From positions 1-5,802 of the forward strand of contig MWEV01000269.1 in the NCBI GenBank assembly GCA_002071245.1: a DNA stretch of 5,802 nucleotides. Direction: 5' to 3'. The position numbers and the translations under genes were made by a program. Positions 1-5,802 of the stretch are shown one piece after another (position 1 is the stretch's first letter; each line of letters starts with the position of its first letter). The notes below the pieces were generated by a model. The model was not told the DNA's origin, did no database searches, and was given only the letters and a program-made list of their open reading frames with translations. The stretch comes from Deltaproteobacteria bacterium ADurb.Bin026 (lineage in GTDB: Bacteria > Desulfobacterota > Syntrophorhabdia > Syntrophorhabdales > Syntrophorhabdaceae).

Positions 1-213
1 ATCGTAGATGCAGTTCAAGATCAAGGAGAAGAATACATAACTGTAAAATTTCTTGCGAGCATCCTTGATTACACTGTAAGCGAAACTGATAACAGGGTCA
101 TCTCGGGCAGCCAAAACGACCCTGTAAAATTTCTCGAATATTGGACCTTTACGAGAAAAACAGGCAATAAAAACTGGTTACTTGCAGGCATCACACAAGA
201 AACGGACTATTAA
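1..213 (+). CDS. Tim44-like domain protein, C-terminal 70 residues (5' end outside window)
   Basis: The first frame is open from base 1 and gives 70 residues before a TAA stop at 211-213; the start lies upstream of the window. The pattern matches the second half of a Tim44-like (Tim44/MBA1) domain. A strand with 'YITVKFLASILDY' is followed by a gap region with a Gly-Ser turn, then 'FLEYWTFTRKTG' and 'NWLLAGITQ', resembling the family's 'EiWtFvR...W.LsaIqq' ending. In bacteria such domains usually end proteins that have an N-terminal membrane anchor and a glycine-rich stretch. Their role is poorly defined; mitochondrial Tim44 tethers the import motor. The anchor cannot be seen here, so localisation is unknown. 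The next gene starts 42 bases downstream on the same strand, so co-transcription is possible. The family call rests only on a short C-terminal match and is moderately secure. Confidence 0.68.
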   Translation: MVDAVQDQGEEYITVKFLASILDYTVSETDNRVISGSQNDPVKFLEYWTFTRKTGNKNWLLAGITQETDY

Positions 214-255
214 AATACATCAATTAAATAGGCATTGGACATATAAATTAATCTG

Positions 256-2235
256 ATGAAACGTTACGTTCTCCATAAGGATACGTCCGCCAAAAAAACA
301 CTTATTGATTATGAAAAAGAACTCAATAAAGAGCAGTTGGAAGTCGTATTAAACGGCAATGGACCAACCCTTGTAATTGCAGGCGCTGGTAGCGGAAAAA
401 CACGGGTCGTTACCTACAGGGTTGCAAGACTCCTCGAAAAAGGCATATTACCAAACAATATCCTGCTTCTTACGTTTACAAACAAGGCTGCACGCGAGAT
501 GTTACATAGGGTTGAACATCTTGTTAAGATCGATACACATTATATATACGGGGGCACCTTCCATCACATAGGAAACATGATCTTAAGACGACACAGCGAA
601 ATGCTGGGATTCACAAAAAATTTTACAATCCTCGACAACGAAGATGCAAAAGATCTCATTGAATTATCTTTAAGGGATCTTCGGATAAACAAAAAAGAAC
701 ACCGTTTCCCTAAAGGGACCGTGTTAAAAGAGATATTCAGCTATTCAATCAACACAATACATAGTTTAGAAGACGGTATAAAGGAAAGATTTCCCTACTT
801 CTTTGATGTTGTTGATGAAATCAAGATGGTTTTTACAAGATATACCGAAAAAAAACGGATTGCAAACTCAATGGACTTCGATGACCTGCTTTTCTACTGG
901 CATAAACTACTTTCCGAAAATGAGGAATTAAGGAGGCATTATGCAATCGCTTTACCATACATACTTGTTGATGAATATCAGGACACTAACAAAATTCAAG
1001 CAGAGATAGTAGATTTTATGGGTTTTATAAACAGAAACGTCATGGTGGTTGGTGATGACGCACAAAGCATATATTCTTTTCGTGGGGCTAATTTCCAAAA
1101 TATTCTCGAATTTCCTAAAAAATATGAAGAGGCAAAGATTTTCAAACTCGAAACAAATTATAGAAGCACTCCGGAAATATTGATATTGGCTAACAACTCT
1201 ATATCTCTGAATAAAAAACAATTCTCAAAGGAATTAAAGAGCATAAGAAAAAACGGTCTTATACCTGCTGTAGTAAATCTGAGAGATGTCATTCAACAGG
1301 CAGAATTTGTAGCACAGAGGATCCTCGAAATGAGAGACGAGGACATATCCATTGATGACATTGCAGTCCTATACAGGGCGCACTACCATTCTATGGAGCT
1401 ACAGATGGAACTGACAAGAAGGGGTATACCCTATGAGATAAGAAGCGGTCTACGTTTTTTTGAGCAGGCACATATAAAAGATGTGGTCTCTTTTTTAAGG
1501 GTTATTGTTAATTCCAGCGATGAGGTATCGTGGAAAAGAATGTTAAAGATATTTCCCAGGATTGGAAAAAAGACAGCAGACCATATATATGAATATATAA
1601 AAACTGTAGAAAACCCCCTCAACGTGTTTGTTTCAAAAAAAATCGGGGAAATATTCAAAAACATCCAGAGAGAAAACATCGAATTATGGTCTGTATTATT
1701 CACAAAATTAAGGGATTTGCATAATGACGATGCAATATCGGAAATGATTTCAACAGTCCTCAAGCATGGATACACAGAATATTTAAAGAACAACTACCCG
1801 AATTATGAATCAAGACTCGAAGATATAGGACAATTAATAAATTTTTCAACAAAATATTCTGACTTAGAGTCTTTTCTTAGCGAGCTTTCACTTATGAGCG
1901 GTATAAGTGGCGAAGAAATTATTACTGCTGGTGAAGAAGACAAAAGGGTTGTTTTGAGCACCATTCATCAGGCAAAAGGTCTCGAGTGGAAAGCGGTTTT
2001 TATAATTTGGTGCGCCGAAGGACGCTTTCCTAACCCAAAGGCCATTGAAGAGGGAAACATAGAAGAGGAGAGGCGATTGTTTTATGTCGCTACCACAAGG
2101 GCAATGGATGAACTTTACCTTTGTTATCCACTACTCACTTACGACAAACAAATAGGGCATATCATAATGAAGCCATCCCGTTTTATATCAGAGCTTAACG
2201 GAAACACATATGACGAATGGCAGGTATCGGATTAA
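256..2235 (+). CDS. UvrD/PcrA/Rep-type superfamily 1A ATP-dependent DNA helicase
   Basis: A cytoplasmic 3'-5' DNA helicase/translocase of 659 residues, acting in repair or replication restart. All SF1A motifs are present in order: Q motif LNKEQ (23-27), Walker A AGAGSGKT (42-49), motif Ia LTFTNKAAREM (72-82), DFDDLL (207-212), Walker B VDEYQD (238-243), motif III VGDDAQSIYSFRGA (265-278), motif IV NYRST (301-305), the 2A region GLRFFEQAHIKDVVSFLR (398-415), a PRIGKKTADHI hairpin-like element in 2B (434-444), motif V STIHQAKGLEW (568-578) and motif VI EEERRLFYVATTRA (603-616). Only 43 residues follow motif VI, so the C-terminal extension typical of roughly 720-residue UvrD/PcrA is missing; the length is nearer Rep. 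ATG at 256 is chosen because an in-frame stop lies at 244-246 and the residues before the Q motif look family-like. No Shine-Dalgarno is visible. UvrD, PcrA and Rep cannot be separated by eye, so no symbol is given. Confidence 0.97.
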   Translation: MKRYVLHKDTSAKKTLIDYEKELNKEQLEVVLNGNGPTLVIAGAGSGKTRVVTYRVARLLEKGILPNNILLLTFTNKAAREMLHRVEHLVKIDTHYIYGGTFHHIGNMILRRHSEMLGFTKNFTILDNEDAKDLIELSLRDLRINKKEHRFPKGTVLKEIFSYSINTIHSLEDGIKERFPYFFDVVDEIKMVFTRYTEKKRIANSMDFDDLLFYWHKLLSENEELRRHYAIALPYILVDEYQDTNKIQAEIVDFMGFINRNVMVVGDDAQSIYSFRGANFQNILEFPKKYEEAKIFKLETNYRSTPEILILANNSISLNKKQFSKELKSIRKNGLIPAVVNLRDVIQQAEFVAQRILEMRDEDISIDDIAVLYRAHYHSMELQMELTRRGIPYEIRSGLRFFEQAHIKDVVSFLRVIVNSSDEVSWKRMLKIFPRIGKKTADHIYEYIKTVENPLNVFVSKKIGEIFKNIQRENIELWSVLFTKLRDLHNDDAISEMISTVLKHGYTEYLKNNYPNYESRLEDIGQLINFSTKYSDLESFLSELSLMSGISGEEIITAGEEDKRVVLSTIHQAKGLEWKAVFIIWCAEGRFPNPKAIEEGNIEEERRLFYVATTRAMDELYLCYPLLTYDKQIGHIIMKPSRFISELNGNTYDEWQVSD

Positions 2236-2240
2236 TTAAT
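2231..2240. other. Convergent stop-codon overlap inside a 10-bp palindrome
   Basis: The palindrome ATTAATTAAT contains TTAA at 2232-2235. Read on the plus strand it supplies the TAA that ends the helicase (2233-2235). Read on the minus strand it supplies the TAA that ends mreB (2234-2232). The two genes overlap tail to tail by 4 bases. I see no GC-rich hairpin followed by a T-run on either side, so neither unit has an obvious intrinsic terminator here. Confidence 0.9.
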
Positions 2241-3263
2241 AAAAACCTTCTTATATCTTCCCATATCTTCAATCGCCCTACCCGAACCTAACACAACTGA
2301 AAACAGGGGATCATCGACGACTCGAACCCTTATATCTGTCTCTGTTTCTATCCTTTTGTTAAGACCTTTAAGCATTGCCCCACCCCCTGTCAATACCATT
2401 CCAGCTTCGTGCAGATCAGACACAAATTCAGGAGGCAGTTTTTCGAGTGCCCTTTTAACAGAATCAATGATAGCGGAAACAGGTTCCTCGATGGCTTCTC
2501 GTATTTCATCCCTCGGTATTTTTATATTTCTAGGTATGCCAGTAAACATGTCTTTGCCCACAATGCTAATTGGATCACCTTTATCCTCCATTGGCAATAC
2601 AGATGCGGCCTCAATTTTTATTTTTTCTGCGGCTATATAACCAATTGCAACCTGGTATTTTTTTTGAAGGTACCTGATAATCGACTCGTCAATTTCACTA
2701 CCGGCAACCCTGAGAGATTCACTGTATGCAGTCGCAGAAAGGCTTATTATTGCCACCTCTGTCGTGCCTCCACCAATATCGACAACCATGTTGCCCTTTG
2801 GCATTTCAATGGGCAGATCAGAACCTATAGCTGCAGCCATTGGTTCTTCAATAAGAAACACATCCTTTATGCCAACCTGAAAACAGGCATCCACAACAGC
2901 CTTTTTCTCTACTTGTGTTATGCCTGAAGGTACCCCTACTACCAGTTTTGGCTTTGAAATCTTTCTATCACGTTTGACTATGGTCAGAAAATACTTTATC
3001 ATTGCTTTTGTAACATCAAAATCGGCAATGACCCCATCCTTCAGAGGTCTTATCGCGCTTATATTCGGCGGTGTCCGACCTATATATTCTTTTGCATCTT
3101 TGCCGACAGCTATAACCTTGTTCGAACTATTGTCAATTGCAACAACGGATGGTTCATTCAGTATGACACCCTCTCCCTTAAGATAAATAAGGGTGTTAGC
3201 CGTTCCAAGATCCATAGCAAAATGCGTAGAAAATAATCCAAATAGTTTTTTAAAAAAACTCAT
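2232..3263 (-). CDS. mreB: Rod shape-determining protein MreB (bacterial actin homologue)
   Basis: A 343-residue actin-fold ATPase that forms membrane-bound filaments and directs lateral cell-wall synthesis in rod-shaped cells; the length is normal for MreB. Visible features: an amphipathic N-terminus MSFFKKLFGLF (1-11) like the membrane-binding helix of Gram-negative MreB, phosphate-1 loop DLGTANT (18-24), LNEPSVVAI (35-43), the IEEPMAAAIG segment (138-147) with the catalytic glutamate region, phosphate-2 loop DIGGGTTEV (162-170) and the adenosine motif LTGGGAML (291-298). ATG at 3263 is chosen because it lies 4 bases after AGGAGG and restores the family N-terminus. The frame stays open further upstream to a GTG at 3323, but those 20 residues are not MreB-like and lie over the neighbouring gene. 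The start overlaps the stop of the GAF-domain gene (ATGA), implying translational coupling. No mreC or mreD follows: the next gene is the convergent helicase. Confidence 0.98.
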   Translation of the reverse strand: MSFFKKLFGLFSTHFAMDLGTANTLIYLKGEGVILNEPSVVAIDNSSNKVIAVGKDAKEYIGRTPPNISAIRPLKDGVIADFDVTKAMIKYFLTIVKRDRKISKPKLVVGVPSGITQVEKKAVVDACFQVGIKDVFLIEEPMAAAIGSDLPIEMPKGNMVVDIGGGTTEVAIISLSATAYSESLRVAGSEIDESIIRYLQKKYQVAIGYIAAEKIKIEAASVLPMEDKGDPISIVGKDMFTGIPRNIKIPRDEIREAIEEPVSAIIDSVKRALEKLPPEFVSDLHEAGMVLTGGGAMLKGLNKRIETETDIRVRVVDDPLFSVVLGSGRAIEDMGRYKKVFIN

Positions 3264-4642
3264 AACCCCTCCTTTATTTGAATACCAACCTTTCCCTTTT
3301 CTGTCTTTTCTAACATACCCCACATGCTCAACCCATCATCCGGGAAATAGGATACCCCGGTTTCAATATTGCATATAGATTTATCAATCTTTTCCTCCTC
3401 AAGGCACTTTAAAATGCTGTAATGTAAAATCCTTAAGATGTTTTTTGTTTGATATACATCATCCCCCTTTAGTAATATACAAAACCGCCCTCCCCCTCTT
3501 CTCGAGATATAGGAACGTGAATCTACACAGTTTTTTATTATATGAAACACCCTTTTTATTAAATTGTTTGTAAAATTTAGTCCCATCAACTCATTACATG
3601 CATGGATACCGGAAAGTCTGATCGACAAGAGGGAAAACTTATCGGGTCTTTTTACGGTTTTATCCAGTATCTTTAGAAAAACAGGAAATTGGAGTGCATC
3701 TGTTACCGGTTCAAAATCTTTCAGCTTTTCAAGGTTTTCCCTCATCCATAATGACGAATAATATAAAGACAGCAGGGTAGAAACATTTCTTAGAAAACCT
3801 ATGGATTGTTCTTTTAAATTTTTATCAGACATAGTAACAAAACCAATCATCCCGAATGTTATATCATTTGTAAAAAATGGAAATCCAAAAAATTGTTTTA
3901 CATTCAACATATCACCAGGAAAAAATAAAGACTTTTCTTGAAGGAATCTACTGCTGTGGGGCAGCAAGAGTTCTCTCCCCCCTTCCATCACTACCGATGC
4001 TATGCTACTTCCAGTGGGACATTCTTTGCCATTATAATCAATATCTAAACCCACTAAATCATGAATAAACAGTCTTCCGTTTTTTTCAATACCAACAAAA
4101 CAAAAATCCGCATGTGATAGGTTTATACATTCTTTGAATATCTCATTGACAGATATTTTTGACTGATTCAATCCATCAAACAGGTTTAAAATTCTCCTTT
4201 CTGCATTCAAGGTTTCGAGCCTTTCTTCCATATCAAAGAAACGTTTTTCATTTTCAATTTCTTTATTAATCGCCAAGACAAACGAATTTAGGATCTTTTT
4301 TTCCTTATCAGTGAAAACCCATTTTTTTTTACTGTCAACGACAATAACCCCTCTGTCTTCCATTGGAAAACCCATAAAGGATTTTATGCCTTCTGTGTTT
4401 CCGTAGTAACCAAGGGCACTCTCATCCTTATCAAAATTGGGGATAATAAGCGGTTGATTGTGTTTGATAACCCATCCAGGCAGTGACCCTTCAATAGGAA
4501 TATTTCTGTTTTTGTCAAAACTATTTGCGAATGATGCATACGAAAGACATTTTAAACACCCCTCCTCTTTTATAAAAAGAGCCACAGAAAATGCCTCATA
4601 TACATTAAATATGATATCAGTAAATCCTTGTATCATGCCCAT
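3260..4642 (-). CDS. Tandem GAF-domain protein with a degenerate, probably inactive GGDEF domain
   Basis: A soluble 460-residue protein with no signal peptide or membrane segment. Residues about 1-130 form a GAF domain (for example GIKSFMGFPMEDRGVIVVDS, 85-104). A charged, probably coiled-coil linker follows (about 128-155), then a second GAF domain (about 160-300). Residues about 315-460 align with a GGDEF (diguanylate cyclase) fold: DALQFPVFL for DxLTGLxNR, FSLLSIRLSGI (336-346) for the metal-binding strand, RRGGGRFCILLKG (381-393) for the signature, and GVSYFPDDG (429-437) for the late GVA-YP-DG element. The signature is GGGRF, not GG(D/E)EF, both metal aspartates are replaced (Arg342, Ser344), and the RxxD inhibitory site reads DxxS (374-377). 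Cyclase activity is therefore unlikely; it may bind a nucleotide or partner as a sensor. The start is ATG 4642 or ATG 4636; an in-frame stop at 4655-4657 excludes anything further upstream. No clear Shine-Dalgarno is seen. It begins 7 bases after the TtuA-like gene and overlaps mreB by 4 bases. Confidence 0.85.
   Translation of the reverse strand: MGMIQGFTDIIFNVYEAFSVALFIKEEGCLKCLSYASFANSFDKNRNIPIEGSLPGWVIKHNQPLIIPNFDKDESALGYYGNTEGIKSFMGFPMEDRGVIVVDSKKKWVFTDKEKKILNSFVLAINKEIENEKRFFDMEERLETLNAERRILNLFDGLNQSKISVNEIFKECINLSHADFCFVGIEKNGRLFIHDLVGLDIDYNGKECPTGSSIASVVMEGGRELLLPHSSRFLQEKSLFFPGDMLNVKQFFGFPFFTNDITFGMIGFVTMSDKNLKEQSIGFLRNVSTLLSLYYSSLWMRENLEKLKDFEPVTDALQFPVFLKILDKTVKRPDKFSLLSIRLSGIHACNELMGLNFTNNLIKRVFHIIKNCVDSRSYISRRGGGRFCILLKGDDVYQTKNILRILHYSILKCLEEEKIDKSICNIETGVSYFPDDGLSMWGMLEKTEKGKVGIQIKEGL
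3266..3275 (-). promoter_or_regulatory. Strong ribosome binding site for mreB
   Basis: On the minus strand the sequence reads AAAGGAGGGG, then TT and the ATG of mreB. The AGGAGG core ends 4 bases before the start codon. It lies inside the last codons of the GAF-domain gene (encoding Lys-Glu-Gly), so it decides the mreB start and allows both coupled and independent initiation. Confidence 0.9.
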
Positions 4643-4649
4643 ATCAAAA

Positions 4650-5615
4650 TTATGTCATCAACCTTTCTGTTGTGTCAAGGACTGACGGATCATATTCGTC
4701 AAAACAGATATGTCCTTCTCCGATATTTAACCTTTCAAGCACCCTGCACATGTTACAAATGCTGCCATATGTTGGGTAACCGCATTTAGAACAAAAGTTT
4801 TCAGTATTTTTAATATCTTCCTGCCTATTCTTTATAAACGACTTTAAATATCCTTTAACAAACTGTATCTTTGTTCCGGGTGACAACTGCTCGAGTCTGT
4901 TCAACATGTCTTTATAAATCAATGTCTTTGCACCAACAGAAAAAGGGCATTCTTCCCTGATATAGTCGATGTTATTTAAAATAGCATACGCAGCAATATC
5001 CCTTTCAGAGCATAAAAAAAATGGCTTCACCTTTTTCGAAAGATGGCCATGTCTGGCTTCCAAAACCACATTCTTTTTGCCAAGATATTCCTCTTTCCAA
5101 TACAGGACATTACCAAAAAGCGCAGAGGCCTCATCATCAATATTATGGCCCGTAACAAGCGTTGTATATCCATACTCAATACATACCCTATTCATAACGT
5201 AACGCTTTATCATACCACACGCCGAACACGGCACCCTTTTCAATATCTTCGCAAGCCCATCTATACCCTTATCTGACAATCTTTTTATGTCAAAGCTATA
5301 CACCTTCTTCATAAGTAAATCTGCCATTTTCTCAATTTTTGCAAAAGAAATGTCCGAATAATTTTCTATACCGAGATTGATATACACGCCATCAGCAGCA
5401 TACCCGAGCTTATTAAGCATAAACCATACAGAAAGACTGTCTTTTCCACCGGATACAGCTACAATGGGTTTTTCGCCGTTTTCAATAAGACGATATTTAT
5501 TTATTGTGTTAAGCGTCCTTTTTTCAAGAAAAGATATAAAGTGTGGCGCACACAGAGCGGTGCTGTATGCCTTCAGACTGATAACTGCCGGTTCACCACA
5601 TACCCTGCATTTCAA
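4650..5615 (-). CDS. ttuA: TtuA/TtcA-family tRNA 2-thiolation enzyme (PP-loop, zinc knuckles, Fe-S cysteines)
   Basis: A cytoplasmic 321-residue enzyme expected to adenylate C2 of a tRNA uridine or ribothymidine and replace the oxygen with sulfur. Domains in order: an N-terminal zinc site C3-x2-C6...C22-x2-H25; the PP-loop SGGKDS (55-60), which binds ATP; PCSACGMIKR with C130 and C133; TGHNIDDEA (155-163); ECPFS with C223; and a C-terminal zinc site C275-x2-C278...C287-x2-C290. Two outer zinc knuckles plus three internal cysteines for a [4Fe-4S] cluster define the TtuA/Ncs6 branch, and the positions nearly coincide with those I recall for Thermus TtuA. TtcA proper lacks these outer knuckles. 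The start codon is TTG at 5615, since no in-frame ATG precedes the stop at 5631-5633 and the TTG sits just before the first zinc cysteine. It overlaps the stop of a ubiquitin-like carrier gene upstream, the expected sulfur donor. Thermus TtuA modifies position 54; here the target position is inferred, and position 34 (Ncs6/NcsA-type) remains possible. Confidence 0.9.
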   Translation of the reverse strand: MKCRVCGEPAVISLKAYSTALCAPHFISFLEKRTLNTINKYRLIENGEKPIVAVSGGKDSLSVWFMLNKLGYAADGVYINLGIENYSDISFAKIEKMADLLMKKVYSFDIKRLSDKGIDGLAKILKRVPCSACGMIKRYVMNRVCIEYGYTTLVTGHNIDDEASALFGNVLYWKEEYLGKKNVVLEARHGHLSKKVKPFFLCSERDIAAYAILNNIDYIREECPFSVGAKTLIYKDMLNRLEQLSPGTKIQFVKGYLKSFIKNRQEDIKNTENFCSKCGYPTYGSICNMCRVLERLNIGEGHICFDEYDPSVLDTTERLMT

Positions 5616-5800
5616 CCGCCTGATACCACCTTAATAAATTTAACCGAATCACCTTTTTCTGCACGATAATCTTCCGTAACGAGTCGATCGTTTACCATCG
5701 GAAGATAAACTTCCCTATTAATGGAAAGCTGTTCCATTAGCCTGTATATATCAATAGGTTTGTTATATTCAATTACTTTACCATCGCACTCAATTGTCAT
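5612..5800 (-). CDS. Ubiquitin-like sulfur carrier protein (ThiS/MoaD/TtuB family)
   Basis: A 62-residue beta-grasp protein. Its shape is that of the ThiS/MoaD/TtuB carriers: a short first beta hairpin (MTIECDGKVIEY), a helix with RLMEQLSI (20-27), the strand YLPMVNDRLV (32-41), a loop with EKGDSVKFIKVV and a free C-terminal Gly-Gly (61-62). In this family an E1-like enzyme adenylates the terminal glycine, which is then converted to a thiocarboxylate that donates sulfur. There is no extension after the Gly-Gly, so no processing would be needed. The stop overlaps the start of the ttuA-like gene as TTGA, which argues for a TtuB-type role in tRNA thiolation over thiamine (ThiS) or molybdopterin (MoaD) synthesis. 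No E1 (TtuC/ThiF/MoeB-like) gene is visible. Only two bases lie upstream of the ATG at 5800, so the ribosome binding site, promoter and any further upstream start fall outside the window. Confidence 0.85.
   Translation of the reverse strand: MTIECDGKVIEYNKPIDIYRLMEQLSINREVYLPMVNDRLVTEDYRAEKGDSVKFIKVVSGG
5626..5632 (-). promoter_or_regulatory. Ribosome binding site for the TTG-started ttuA-like gene
   Basis: The minus strand reads AAGGTGG, followed by a 10-base spacer to the TTG at 5615. It is an imperfect Shine-Dalgarno embedded in the Lys-Val codons at the end of the carrier gene. A second purine stretch, AGGCGG, touches the start codon and is too close to serve. The site supports the unusual TTG start, given that no ATG is available. 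Confidence 0.6.
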
Positions 5801-5802
5801 AG

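Noticed and set aside
235..256. TTGGAC plus TATAAATTA as a promoter for the helicase
   Set aside because: The two elements are only about one base apart rather than 16-18, and no -35-like hexamer sits at the right distance from TATAAA, so a standard promoter is not supported. A leaderless start is mentioned only as a weak possibility.
952..1793. Two minus-strand open frames of 89 and 120 codons opposite the helicase
   Set aside because: They lie across the conserved helicase motif regions, show no family-like pattern and have no operon context.
2356..3186. Several plus-strand open frames of roughly 88-172 codons opposite mreB
   Set aside because: They are antisense shadows of a highly conserved gene, with low-complexity translations, no recognisable domain and no credible ribosome binding sites.
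3261..3323. Upstream extension of mreB by 20 residues to a GTG at 3323
   Set aside because: The added residues do not resemble MreB, the internal ATG at 3263 has a strong AGGAGG, and the extension would lie entirely over the end of the GAF-domain gene.
3260..3800. Active diguanylate cyclase in the GAF-domain protein
   Set aside because: The signature reads GGGRF, both metal-binding aspartates are replaced and the RxxD site is lost, so cyclic-di-GMP synthesis is not expected.
5612..5800. Assignment of the small carrier as ThiS (thiamine) or MoaD (molybdopterin)
   Set aside because: No thiazole or molybdopterin synthesis gene is adjacent, while a TtuA-type enzyme overlaps it. These alternatives stay possible but are less favoured by context.
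1..5802. CRISPR arrays, insertion sequences, tRNA or rRNA genes, long direct or inverted repeats
   Set aside because: Coding sequence covers nearly the whole window and no such structure was seen on either strand.

Overview
The window is gene-dense, AT-rich bacterial DNA with almost no intergenic space. It carries two converging transcription units. A Gram-negative, rod-shaped, probably anaerobic bacterium is likely. The actin-like shape protein MreB, the short N-terminal extension of the helicase and the Tim44-like protein beside it suggest Desulfobacterota (former Deltaproteobacteria) or a nearby phylum. That placement is an impression from protein style, not a tested assignment.

Left side, plus strand (1-2235): the tail of a Tim44-domain protein whose start lies outside the window, a 42-base gap, then a complete UvrD/PcrA/Rep-type superfamily 1 DNA helicase with all signature motifs. 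The helicase ends about 40 residues after motif VI, so it lacks the flexible C-terminal extension of UvrD and PcrA.

Right side, minus strand (5800 down to 2232), in transcription order: (1) a 62-residue ubiquitin-like sulfur carrier of the ThiS/MoaD/TtuB type ending in Gly-Gly; (2) a TtuA-type tRNA 2-thiolation enzyme with two zinc-binding knuckles, a PP-loop and three cysteines placed for a [4Fe-4S] cluster; (3) a soluble GAF-GAF protein with a degenerate GGDEF domain that has lost its catalytic and inhibitory-site residues; (4) mreB. Genes 1 and 2 overlap by 4 bases (TTGA), genes 2 and 3 are 7 bases apart, and genes 3 and 4 overlap by 4 bases (ATGA). All four are therefore probably translated from one mRNA.

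Genes 1 and 2 look like a carrier plus its dedicated thiolase, as in the TtuB/TtuA system of Thermus, which makes 2-thiouridine-type bases in tRNA. Genes 3 and 4 look like a signal-binding regulator coupled to the cell-shape cytoskeleton. No mreC or mreD is visible next to mreB. The two units meet at a TTAA that supplies the stop codons of both helicase and mreB, leaving no room for a conventional intergenic terminator. No RNA genes, mobile elements, CRISPR arrays or long repeats were seen, and no stretch over 300 bases lacks a gene.
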